A stretch of 64,000 bases of DNA, taken from NCBI GenBank assembly GCA_035610365.1, contig CM069437.1:55452093-55516092 (forward strand), written 5' to 3'. Below, in pieces: positions 48,120 to 59,100 of this stretch. A program made the position numbers and the translations under genes. Origin of the DNA: Aquatica leii (lineage: Eukaryota; Arthropoda; Insecta; Coleoptera; Lampyridae). Under the pieces are notes generated by a model. That model searched no databases, had not been told where the DNA came from, and saw only the letters and a program-made list of their open reading frames with translations. Numbering within the stretch: the stretch's first letter is position 1; each line of letters starts with the position of its first letter.

Positions 48120-48885
48120 CTAGTTTTTTGTAACTCACTTATATACTGTTTCGTTTATGCTTTTTTTCTTTGGCAATTTTCCTCATTGTTGCTTGAGCTT
48201 TTTGCTCTTCGTAGGTGAGAAAATATACGTTTTTAAAAGACGTGCAATTTATGATACCGCAACCGTCTTTAACGCATTTATAGAAGAATAAGAACGACAT
48301 AGAATTATGCGTGCTAAAAAGATTAAAAACACTCAGTGAAATAATGACCTGAGCGAAATGCGATGGCAAAGCCATCTCATAGTATAAATTTACTATGCAT
48401 GCATAACAGTATATAAATGAATATAGAGACGAGAACGTTTCGATCTTTATAGCCATTTACACCATGGCGGCTGGTGGTCAATCATACAAGCGGGTCATTT
48501 AAAAAAACAATTAAATCTAAAAAAACATTCTTACAGTAATGCGATTTATATTTAAGATCAATTATATTTAAGATATTTGTATATCTTTACAATTACCGAA
48601 ATGGTCAATAACAAGCATGTTTTTAATGCAAGATTTTTCAATGCTTGGCATAAAAATGCGCACAATCTTTTTTTGTCCCATAGTATTGCCGATTGCATAG
48701 AAATGTTTTTAATTCTTTTTAATGTAGAGCAACATTGTTCACTTTCTACGATAGTCATAGGTAAAGTCATTTAATTATTTTATCTAAAGATGTATCTATT
48801 TTGACAAACATTTTTATTGTGGTTTTTAATTGACTTTTGGCAAGCGCTGTTCAATTGTAAGCGAATTAGTAAGAAACTCTTCTCT
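48120..48885. other. Unassigned stretch between RTE and Penelope-like relics
   Basis: Short overlapping frames on both strands (48139-48456 and 48558-48774) have no recognisable domain. Part of it may be the RTE 5' region. Confidence 0.3.
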
Positions 48886-48889
48886 ACCA

Positions 48890-49485
48890 TTTGTGACCGT
48901 TTTAGTTAATCAAAATGAAGCTGGTTCATTATCACATTTAGTTTATCGAAAACTTATCCATACAGATAGATATTTAAATGGATTGTCTCATGAAGAGAAG
49001 TAAATCATCTAACCAAGGTGTTAGTCGCAAATAATTACAATAGAAAATGTATTAAACAATCTATTACAAAGTTTATGTCAGCGAAACCAAGAGTAACACC
49101 GTAATCTACGTCTTAACTAGTATTACAGACCGTATAGAAAAAATGTTGTCTAAGCACAACATTGTTACTCGAATTTTCTACTTTTTTTAAATTGGGTAAA
49201 CTCTTAAATCAGGTGAAGGGCGTCATTTCCTTTCAGAAACGTGGAAATTTATATTAAAAAGCATTAAAAATGTAGTCGTCTATAACAATCTTTGAAGTCA
49301 GCGGTGGCAGAACATGTGCTAGACACAATTATGTTTGAAAACACTAAAATTTTGGTAAATGTTTCTAATGACTGTCAACAAAAAATTTTAAAAAATATAG
49401 AAATATTTATTACAAATCCTGTTAATAATAACCGAGGTTTTAGTTTTGCTTTATCGGAGATTTGGAAACAAGTTTTATTGATTGC
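48890..49485 (+). mobile_element. Penelope-like element relic 2 (RT end and GIY-YIG end)
   Basis: The plus strand reads LSHLVYRKLIHTDRYLNGLS (about 48935-48995), the VYRKPTHTDRYLN motif after the RT core. Broken sequence leads to SLKSAVAEHVLDTIMFENTK, ILVNVSNDCQQKILKNIEIF and NNRGFSFALSEIWKQVL (49285-49485), the C-terminal part of the GIY-YIG endonuclease domain. The GIY-YIG motif itself is not readable. A second element of a different lineage follows directly. Confidence 0.72.
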
Positions 49486-49499
49486 AGGCCGGTCTATAA

Positions 49500-50450
49500 A
49501 AGGAAAACTCACGTCGCAATCAATCAGTTTGTTGCGACAAAACGTAAATTACCCGAAACGAAAAACTTTTAAAGCCAGTTCTCTGTTTACAACTATTTCC
49601 ATTGCTGAGATTTTAAACTATTTAAAAGAAATTTAGTTACATAACCATTTGGACAATGCAACAGTACTATTTAAAGTTTACTCGTTTGTGTATGCATCAA
49701 ACCTTCTTTTAAATTAACTGCAAATTTTATAATCACGAAGCAGGGACAGCATTGGGTAACAATCTACCTCCGTTTAATTTTGCAATAATAGACACTAAGA
49801 TATGCAAGCCTACAGAGTTCCTGGATGAGCTAAACTCAAAATTGTCATCTATCAAATTTATTTATAAAACAGAAATTAATGAAAGGTTACCCTTTCTTGA
49901 TATCCTTGTTTCAAGAAAGATCGGTAATATTGAATTTGACATATACCGAAAAACGACAAGTGCAAGTAGGTTTGTGACAAGTAATTGCAACTACTGTATA
50001 CAGCATAAACTTGCAAATTTTAATTTCTTAGTTCACAGACTACAAAATTTTTTAATGAGTAAACAAAACGTTAAGAAAAAACTTCGTACAATAAAAAAAA
50101 ATTTTGGATACAATAGATATTTGAAGGAAGTTGTGTCAAACATTATTCAAAAACAGAACTACTAATTACACAATAAAAAACACTATCACTTTAGAACAAA
50201 ATAAAAAAGATACACAAAAATATGTCAAATTAACCAATTATACTGCTGATATACTAAGAATGTTAACAAACTTTGACTTTAGAAAACTTGTCAGTTACAA
50301 AAATAACTTATTTAGAAAACCCAAAAGATCCAGAAGACCTTAAATAAATGCGGAATATATAAAATAAACTGTCAAAACTGCAAACAAGTATATGTAGGAC
50401 AAACCATGAGACCGATTAAAGCTCGGTTTAAAACGCATTTGACTCACATT
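49500..50450 (+). mobile_element. Penelope-like element relic 3 (RT and GIY-YIG)
   Basis: The plus strand shows FKASSLFTTISIAEILNYLK (about 49570-49630, the SLFTNIP motif), a YASNLL / CKFYNHEAGTALGNNLPPF segment (49720-49775, the G.aMG..LSP motif), PTEFLDELNSKLSSIKFIY, LPFLDILVSRKIG, FDIYRKTTSASRFV and LANFNFLVHRLQNF. The endonuclease follows as CGIYKINCQNCKQVYVGQTM and RPIKARFKTH (50345-50440), with both GIY and YVG motifs. The YxDD core is missing. Residues differ clearly from relic 2, so this is a separate lineage inserted in the same orientation. Confidence 0.82.
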
Positions 50451-50639
50451 AAATACAGAAGAGTACATTAGTCCAGCATACGCACGAAAAAGTAAACAAT
50501 AAATAACACAATTTCTTTAGGACTATTTGATGAGGAGGAGCATTAAAAAACTTTAAGTGTCAATAGAAAGCCACCTTTAACAATTTTTAAAAGTAATTAA
50601 TACTACAACAACTGTTAATTTTACCCGCCATGAAGTAAC

Positions 50640-50830
50640 TACAATTTTTAGTTTTCTTTCAGCAAGACAATGCAACGACTCATACTACTCGACATACAAT
50701 TAAATTTACAATTCTACAATAAAAGAATAATAAATCAAGGGTTATATCCTCTACGATCTCCAGATCTTAACCACTAAATTTTACTTTTGCGTATTATTTA
50801 AGAATAACATATTGAACATCGGTTATCAAT
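50640..50830 (+). mobile_element. mariner-like transposase fragment (same lineage as 19.7 kb)
   Basis: FQQDNATTHTTRHTIKF (about 50660-50710) carries the second catalytic Asp motif (QQDNA..HT). Degraded NKGLYPLRSPDLN- and TFAYYLRIT-type pieces follow. The DNA around 50725-50775 closely resembles 20340-20395. Only the C-terminal catalytic part is left. Confidence 0.7.
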
Positions 50831-51049
50831 TTTAAATAATTGTTATTGTCAATTTTTATTTAAAATAATAAGTATTGCTGTGTTATCGTTTTTATTTAGT
50901 TACTTAACCTTAATTTAAAGATTACAAATAAAATTTCATATTTAGTAATTTTTGTTTTACTTGATATCAATCCAAGCAATGTTGGTTGCCTAATATATAT
51001 ATGTCACGTGAGATACAAGTATTTATGAAAGCTTTGTATTATTAAATAA

Positions 51050-51400
51050 CTATTTGTTCACAAAGTTTGCAAATCAGGATACGTTTAATATAAAAATTTA
51101 ATGATGAAAATGTTATTGATATTTGTTTTCGATGTACTGTCTTGTTATGTATATAATCAATTAACGAGTTTTGTATTATAGTGTTGGACTACGTTATTTG
51201 GTGTTTGGGATGATTATTTTATTTTTTCTAATCTTTAAGAGTATAATATTGCGTTTAGAGATTATTCAAATCATAACAAGAAATCTTTAAAAAAATAAAG
51301 ATTAAAAAAATTTTTAGTACGAATCAGATTATAAAAAATCATTATTATAAAAAAGACAACTAAAAATACCAAACAAATGTAAACTTTAGACCTAAAGGAG
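51050..51400. repeat. Dispersed repeat family A, copy 3 (3' part)
   Basis: AATCAATTAACGAG, GTGTTGGACTACGTTATTTG, ATTCAAATCATAACAAGAAA and CAGATTATAAAAAATCATTA align with 33175-33430. Confidence 0.45.
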
Positions 51401-51441
51401 TTTTAAAAAAATATGAATTTATCAGAAAAAAAAATAATACG

Positions 51442-51600
51442 CAGTGCACGCCGCTTAAAGTAATCACGGATAATGTTATCAGTCGGGTAATGTTATCACT
51501 TTATTTAAGAGCGTACCGGACGTATGCTACTACATAGACACCGTTTATAGTAATCATAATTTTAGTTGTTATCAATTTTCTTCTCAGGCTGCTGAATTTT
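51442..51600 (+). mobile_element. pogo/Tigger-type terminal fragment, copy 2
   Basis: CAGTGCACGCCGCTTAAAGT then ATCACGGATAATGTTATCAGTC matches 12507-12545. CGTATGCTACTACATAGA is shared further in. A duplicated GTAATGTTATCA segment is present only here. Confidence 0.5.
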
Positions 51601-51977
51601 CACATTACGCTTATTTAGAGTAAAAAATTTTATTCACACTCAGTTAGTAACGTACAGTTTCCCGAACCTCTTAAAGGTTGGAAAGTGAGCGGTTTCCATG
51701 GTTAAAAAAAAACGAGTATGTAATGAAACCTCGCGGTCAGTAATGTACACTTTCCGAACCTGTAATTCGTGTGTGTTATGTTTTAACTAATTTGTTAAAA
51801 TGACAATCATAAATTAAATACGTATATGTCAATTGTGAAGTGTGCCTACTACGTTTTAATTTTTTACCGAAATAAACGATAATATTTTGGAAGTAGGTTT
51901 TCATTCATTTTTTATTAGTTTTATGTTATTTATTTTATTTAATGGCTGATTGTAAATAAAATTGTATACAAACCTTG

Positions 51978-52073
51978 GCAAAAGTGTTCCATTTGTCTCG
52001 AGAACTACTTCACCTCGAGGCTATGCCTCTCGGTAAACTATAGTTCTCTCGACAGAAATGGAATATTTTCTGC
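51978..52073. repeat. 95-nt imperfect hairpin
   Basis: GGCAAAAGTGTTCCATTTGT and CTCGAGAACTA on the left are answered by TAGTTCTCTCGA and CAGAAATGGAATATTTTCTG on the right. A smaller inverted pair, CCTCGAGGC/GCCTCTCGG, lies in the centre. It is more GC-rich than its surroundings. It may be the core of a foldback element; no flanking duplication was found. Confidence 0.6.
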
Positions 52074-52583
52074 CTCGGTATGTAATCTACTATTATCCTT
52101 GTACTCAAAAAATATCTGTAAATACGTTATCTCCGAAAAATAACTAGGAAAGCATGTCGGTTGTAGTTGTAGTAGTTGTAAAATAACAACTTAATTTAAC
52201 TACAATTTAACGTTATTTTGTTTTTTTTTATTAACGGTGTCAACAAACTATTTAATGCTACAGATCTGTAATTTTCGAATTATTTGACTCAATTTTTTTT
52301 TATGAAATTTTTATTTTGACATTTTTTGCTTATATTGATGCTATGAATTTACTTTCTAAATTACACGTTGTATGTATTTACTGGTAACAAATAAATAAAA
52401 TGTTCTTTTATAACGTATTTTTACACGTATTTACATAAAAGATATAGAATCAAAGCAAAAAATTTTATCTTTAGTGTTAATTTTTTTTCCAAATTAAGAA
52501 ACGTCATTGAGTTTGACACAAAAATTGATAGAAAATTGTATAAGTTAAGACTATGATTCTTTAAATAATTTATAATCACATAC

Positions 52584-52944
52584 TTAACTTTTCCATCATT
52601 GGCAAAATTTTACTGTAAATACCAAATTCGCAATCAAATAATCCTGCTTCTTTGTTAAACTTTATCAAAAGGTCACTTTCTATAAGACGTTTGACAACCA
52701 TCGACATCGTACGGGCAGTATTTCTAATTTAAAAAAAAGTTTAAATAATTGTATAAAAAAATCCTACTTACTCATTGTTTTTACAAAACTTAATAACAAC
52801 ACGTAGCAATTCACAAGTATAATTTTCGCCTGGAGAACCTATATACGATACTTCAGTGCTTAGTATTTCTATATGATCTTGAAACTGTTCTTGAACAATG
52901 TCTTTAAAAAAAATTTTAGAAAAACTATCTGGTACAGTCGACAT
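52584..52944 (-). CDS. EcKL-2, exons 1-2 (N-terminal lobe)
   Basis: Exon 1 is 52772-52944 (ATG at 52944; MSTVPDSFSKIFFKDIVQ). Exon 2 is 52584-52723, after a 48-bp intron with a GTAAGT donor. The nucleotide loop lies at residues 36-47 (GSPGENYTCELL). The presumed ATP-anchoring Lys69 sits in MVVKRL and helix-C Glu90 in LFDCEFGIYSKILP. Exon 2 ends after the first base of codon 105, which exon 3 at 43592 completes as Lys. Start choice rests on conservation with EcKL-1 and on the sequence upstream having no open exon. No clear TATA or initiator element could be chosen with confidence in the AT-rich upstream DNA. Confidence 0.88.
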
Positions 52945-53146
52945 TTTTATAATAAGAATAAAAATAAAATCGTTGCATGCACTTTGTTAGAAAGATTTTC
53001 TTTTTGCAAATAATTATAGTGTTCTTCAATTATATTAATAATTGCAACTAATAAATAACATTTTTTTATTATCAAAACAAATCAAGTGCTTGATAATTAT
53101 GATTTTTTAATTAACGTAGTCTATGAACGTATCTACATATAAATTA

Positions 53147-53655
53147 CAGGGTGTTCGTTATTTAACTCAAGCACGGAGATTATTCCAGAAAAAAAAATTT
53201 TCTTGTGAATCGATAAAATTAGAAGTTTTTATAGTATTTTATTTACTTCTTGTAGTATTTTCGTTCCCAAATTTTGCAAAGAATGCCTTAGAAACAAAAT
53301 TAGAATTGTTTATTAAACAGAAATGTAGTTATTGTTTTACAAAATAACTTTATTTTAATTTAGAAAAAATTCCATGCAACATTGGTCAAATTTAAAAAAA
53401 AAGGCTGTAAGAAAAAACTTGACTAGTATCTTATAAAAAATGCGACGGCTGGTTTATATTCTTTGTTAAAAAGTATTTTAAAATTAACTATAATAAAACC
53501 AAAATATAAAAAGATTAAATTTTTGTGCACTAATTCAAAAACTAAAAATAAAACATTACATTTTTTTAAATATAATTGACCGCCATTAAAATGAGCAAGT
53601 TTGCCACAATCTTATAATAACCAAGATTTCCATGCTTACAAAAAGAACATTCTAT
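53147..53655. mobile_element. MITE with CAGGGTG end (copy in EcKL-2 upstream region)
   Basis: CAGGGTGTTCGTTATTTAAC starts at 53147 after TA. The right end has decayed (AAAGAACATTCTATA). It is about 240 bp shorter than its counterpart at 21970-22721, by internal deletion. Confidence 0.65.
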
Positions 53656-54489
53656 ATGTATAATAAATAATTATACATCCAATACTAAAAATATTAACAG
53701 TAACTGATATTATCTTAATAAGTGTATAATAAAGGAAATAGTAGTAATCAATGTAATTAATTACTATTATTAATTGCAATTAAATGTGAACCGCAGTTAA
53801 ACTAGACAGATTGTAACTTCAGTAAAAACTATTTATATAAAAGCAAAAAACATTAAACTGTTTTTCAAGATTTATGTTGTCAAAATTAGAAGTTAAATAG
53901 TAATAAAAACAAAATTTTACTATGCCAGAAAGGTATTACATCTTCGTATGACCAAGCAAAAATTAATTTGGTGATTACAGATAATTAAATAAATGGATAA
54001 TGTGACTTATTTATAAACACAAGATGACGTAAGGTTTCTATTTTATAGACAAACTTTAAAGCGAGGAAGTTTCTATGTCTTGACGTATAAAGCTAAATAG
54101 ATCGCGCTCTAATGCAACTGAAAAATGGAGAGGTAAACCGCTGTGGAAATCAGTATACAAGTTAATGAAAATCAATGGAGTCTTTGAAAACCATTGCACC
54201 TTAACTGACTAATATGCATGTAGGAGTCAATGTTATCCATCTTAGTAATAATTTAAGAAAGGTTTTTTATTTATTTAAAATAACATCGATATACAAAGTG
54301 TGCTACATTTGTGCACTTAAAAAAACATACGGAATCTAACTGTACTAAAAAATGTGAGATTGTCATTTAAAAAAATAAAATTTACTCTTTTTTTAAACTA
54401 ATTAAATTGATGTAGCACTCGTTGCAATTGGACTTAGAAAGATATATCCTGGGGCATTTGTTTTAGTCGTCGTATTTAATAAATCAGAG

Positions 54490-54730
54490 GTTTATATGTA
54501 ATAACGAAAGCTTCCACGACCAGAGTCTTTACTGAGATGAGAACGTCTTCCGGGTTTGGACGGTGTCATTGTTGTAACCAAAGTTGACAACGTTTCGCCC
54601 AATTTCGTATAGAGCTTCATCAAGATGTAAGAGAAATCGAAGAACTCAAGCAAACAACCAAAATATAAGAACCTCTCAAAAGTTTGGTAATCAACTTGTG
54701 AACCACGCCAGATTCCAAACGACAATCTAA
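54490..54730 (-). mobile_element. Penelope-like element non-coding tail with hammerhead-like core
   Basis: The minus strand contains TTGATGAAGCTC, an AT-rich loop, GGGCGAAACGTTGTC (54586-54624). This has the order of a hammerhead ribozyme core as found in Penelope-like element tails: (C)UGAUGA, a GCUC/GGGC stem, GAAAC, a two-pair stem III and GUC. The first core base is U instead of C. A Penelope-like RT relic lies 0.4 kb away in opposite orientation. Confidence 0.45.
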
Positions 54731-55094
54731 CAATTTCAATTATTAGAATCCATGAGTCATAAGTGTTTGTAATAAAATGGACGATAAATTTTTATTTGTT
54801 AACACGTTTTATTTCGTACGCTGTTTTAACTTCTTAACAGTTACAACAGTTATATAAAATATAACAATGATAACATAATAGTCTAAAAAAAACTGAATTG
54901 GTGCTACAAAAAATATCCGACAAAATACAAGCACTTTCGAACCTATAATAATATAAATTAAAACCAAGAAAAAGTTTATGCAACGCATATTACATGTGTG
55001 TATGAAATACATCTACCTAATTCTTGCATTATCTAACAAAGTTTCAACTACTGCTAACTCCTTGAAAACGGTCGTCAATTTATCTAGTTTGACT

Positions 55095-55830
55095 CTCACT
55101 TTAGAACAGGAATTGGTGTTCTAAAGAATTGCATTTTGCTGTTGCTCTCAAACGTATTCCTAAAGAAGATATTTTATGTACTGTCGAGTCTTCTATAAGA
55201 CATATTCCTCGCCACATCTCAGATTGCATTCGTATTCACGCTGGCAAATTTACATTTCTTAAATCCAACATTTTTAAGCCAAAAAGGTTCGCTCTAAAAA
55301 GTCTTTGTGGGAACCCCGATATTGTTCTTTCAGCCGACAAAAGCAACGTTACTGTCCTTTTGAACTAAATAGATTATGCTGCAAAAATTTATTCTATTTT
55401 GTTTGAAGTAAACCTCGACTACCCTTCCAGTTTTCAAACTGCCTCGTCTATTCGGACTTCTCTAAATTTACAAACAAGGTATTCTTTGTTGACCTATCGT
55501 TAGTACTATCTAATCTCCTAGTCGAGTTCTAATCCAACATTCCATGCAAATTTACAGCTAAAACTTTTTTTGACATTCTCAACTCTCAGCATTTTATTTA
55601 ACGTTTAGAAACTATAAAACTTGAACTCCAACATTTTCTTGCGAGTTTTGAAGTCACTTCACTTTTTACCAAAGTTTCTATTAAGAATTAGCTTATTATT
55701 ATCAAACAGGTTTTGTCTCAACATGGCAATGATTTGAGTTTTGTTTCTGTTATTAATAAGCGTTTATTATCCACTTACTTTCAATTTGATAACAAGTTTT
55801 ACGAACAGAATTCTGGTTTAATTAATTCAA
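55095..55830 (+). mobile_element. Penelope-like element relic 4 (N-terminal region to RT fingers)
   Basis: The plus strand reads FAVALKRIPKEDILCTVESS and IRHIP (55130-55210), KRFALKSLCGNPDIVLSADK (about 55290-55340) and SNVTVLLN, the conserved ALK.L..N.DIV...ADK.N.tVv block. FGLPKIYKQG-like DNA follows (about 55453-55485), then ASFEVTSLFTKVSI (55640-55680) and LLSTYFQFDNKFYEQNSGL (55765-55825). It ends just before the MGSPL motif, so the catalytic part is missing. Stops and shifts are present. Confidence 0.75.
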
Positions 55831-56138
55831 AGGTGGTTATTAATTACAATTTATATAACTGTACCATAAATATGAAATAAACAACACCAATACTCAGTAA
55901 TAACGTTATATATTGTATAGTACTTAATAATAAATTTTACATAAAATAAAGCATATAAGAACAGTAACAAACGTACATACAACGTCATAATCAGAGGTTA
56001 TAATTTATCATAATCCATAAACACGCTTGATCATGAACGTCATCTGACCTCTAACATTGCGAGCAAAATTGAAACTCAAAACAAATTCTTAAAATATAAT
56101 AAATAAAAGTATGTATAGAATTTACTAATCTTACTAAT

Positions 56139-59100
56139 TTAATGAAAATAAACTATGGAAATTGCAATGAGAGGCTCTGATGGATCTGAAGATAAAACGC
56201 ATAAAGAACGTGAATTCAATAATGACTCAATTTGAAGAAGTAACGTATTCAGTTCTTCATACGTCAAGAGTTGAGATCCAATAACCTTAAATAAATGAGT
56301 TTTAACACATTTAATGTTAGACTCCCACAACCCTCCCATGTGTGAAGCACCTGCGACATTGAATTTCCATTTAATTCCTCGATTCGCTAATTCGTTAGAA
56401 AGTTTAAGTTGAAACTCTTTTGAAGAAATCAATTGGTACATTTCTTTTAGGGCAGTTTTAGCTCCAATAAAATTACTGCCTCGATCGGAATACATAGTTG
56501 TACATCAACCTCGACGTGCTAGAAAGCGCTTAAAAGCTTGCATAAAATTAGGAGTGGACAAATCGGAAACTAATTCCAAATGAACAGCCTTAACGGTAAA
56601 TCAAATAAATAAGCAAATATAGGCCTTTTGCGACCGAGTGCCTCGATGACGATTCAAAACTATAGAAAATGGACCCGCGTAATCTACACCGGTTCTTAAA
56701 AACGGTTTGGCTTTGTCTATACGACAAGAGGGTAAATTTCCCATTAAAGGTTTAGGTGTTTGAGGTCGATATCTAAAACAATAATTACATTTTGAGACAA
56801 GAGAGCGAATAATACTTCGGCCAGACAGTATCCAGTAGCGTTGCCTTAGTAAGGACAACAGCAAATTATGTCCTGTGTGTAAGTTTTTACGATGAAAGTG
56901 TTCTATTAATAAAACTACAAAAGGATCGCGTTTTGCAAGAAGAATAGGATGTCGACTATCAAAATCTATATTGGAATTAAATAAACGCCCACCTACCCGT
57001 AGTAAGTCATCTGCAATAAATGGTCTGAGTTTACGCACGGCCGGAGAACAATTGTTGGTGGTCTTTAACAAAAAAATTTTATTCGAAAAGTGCACTCGTT
57101 GAACAATTTTTAACAACACATGCTCTGCCTTTTCCAACTCGGTAGATGCTATAAATCCTTTGTACGGCAAGAGTTTTAAAAATCGTAAAACATAAACCGT
57201 TGAACGCAGTAGTTTGAACCACGTAGAACATCGAGAAATTAATCGATAAAATACATAAGATTCGTTTTTAACTACTACTAGAGAAACAAGTTTAACTTCG
57301 GGCAATTTTTCTATAGGTGTCACACGCTTAATAGATCATTCGGATGAATCTAATTTTAACCACTGTGGACCATCTTTCCACTCTTTATTATTCAATAATT
57401 GTAAAGGAGACATACCTCTTGATAAACAATCACTTATATTATGTTTTCCATCTACATGAAACCACGAATTAGCACAGACTAAAGACTGAATTTGCGCTAC
57501 TCTATTACTGACAAACGCTTGAAGTTGGGATGGATGCAACCCGATTTAATTAAGTAGTACAGTAGAATCCGTTAATGCATATACAGTGGTGGTTGTTAAT
57601 CGAGATTGGTAACAGTTAGTTACAAAATGGATAAGTTTTGCAAGAAGATGGGCTGCGCAAAGTTCTAATCGGGGAATAGATACAACTTTAAGAGAAGATA
57701 CCTTTGATTTTGCACAAAGAAGATAACCTTGTACTTCGCCGGAAGAATTGGTGTTTCGCAAATATACTACTGCTCCAAACGAAGTTAAACAAGCATCTGA
57801 AAATCCTATTAAACTAACTATTTGTTGAAGTTTGGTGCCTAAGTGGCGAGAAACTTGAAAATTTGACAAAACTTGTAAAGTGTATTTTAAATCATTCCAG
57901 CGACGAACAATTTGAATTGGGGGTATCTCATCCCAGTCTAATTTTGTAATCCACAGTTCTTTTATTTGTAATGTAACCGGAGCAATCAGTCGTAATGGAT
58001 CATAACAACGTGCTAGCGTGGACAAAATTGTGCGTTTAGTACATTTTCCATCAATCACTTTAAATGAAAAGCCTAATGTGTCGGAACTGGGATGCCATTG
58101 TAAACCTAATACACCAAGAAACTCCGATTCAAAATTGACAACCTTTGTTGTAAGGTTCTGAATTGGAATGTTTTCTAATAAAGCTTTAGAATTAGTGGCC
58201 CATTTAGTTAATTGAAAGCCTCCTCTAGCAAATAGTTTTATAGTTTGGTAATACAAGTCAAGAGCTAACTTTTCCGAATCACTGCTAGACACGAGATCAT
58301 CTATGTACATATCGCGATTTACAACATCTGCGGCAAATGGATATAAAGACGTTTCATCTTTGATTAACTGTCGAATTGTTCGTTGGGCAAGAAAAGGAGA
58401 AGATTTTACTCCAAACGCAACCGTCGTGAGTTCGTATGTCTCGATAAGTTCGTGCGAAGAGAACCTCCAAAGAATTTTTTGATATTTTTGATACTCTTTA
58501 TTAAGCCTTATCTGGCGATACATCTGACTGATATCTGCAGTAAAACCGACTTTACCTAATCTAAAATGTAAAATTATAGAACAGACATCTGATTGCAGCT
58601 TAGGACCTATATACAGTAAATCATTTAATGAGTAGTTGCTATCTGTTTTACAACTGGCATCAAAAACAATACAAACCGGGGTGCTATCTGAGTTAGTTTT
58701 GAAAATAGCATGATGCGGAATATAATAATTTGGTAACGAAGAGCTAGCTGTCGACGCTTTTATCAAATGAACTTGTCTTAAATAATCGTGAATTATTTCG
58801 GAGCATTGAAGTTTAAGGCTAGGATTGGTTTGTAATTTTCTTTCTAACGATAAATAACGTCGAAGAGCAACTGCATAAGAATCTCCCAAATTACTAGGAT
58901 TATGTCTGAACGGCAAAGTTATTGTGTAACGACCAGAGGAATCTCGACTATAAGAATGTCTAAAAATGTTTTCGCATTCTATGTCATTGGGATTTTTTAT
59001 GGAACATGAAGGTACGTTTTCTAATTCCCAAAACCGTTTAACTAACGTTTCCAGGGATGGTTCTAATATAGTGCAAAAACTATGAGTGTCTAGAGAATCA

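Larger units (their letters stand above)
43593..52583 (-). other. Intron 2 of EcKL-2 (9.0 kb, transposon-filled)
   Basis: The donor GTATGT (52578-52583) follows exon 2 and the acceptor AG precedes exon 3 at 43592. Exon phases agree (1 + 2 bases). It contains a mariner relic, an RTE relic, two Penelope-like relics, a second mariner fragment, a family-A repeat, a pogo terminus and a hairpin. The 400 bp next to exon 3 (to about 44030) matches the region beside EcKL-3 exon 3. Confidence 0.75.
52385..54305. repeat. Segmental duplication unit, copy 2
   Basis: Collinear with 21195-23495 (see there). It contains EcKL-2 exons 1-2 and about 1.36 kb upstream, with a shorter MITE and a contracted minisatellite. 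Confidence 0.8.

Noticed and set aside
54809..55012. 67-codon frame on the minus strand as a small membrane protein
   Set aside because: No motif, no neighbour in the same family, and it falls between Penelope-like remains.
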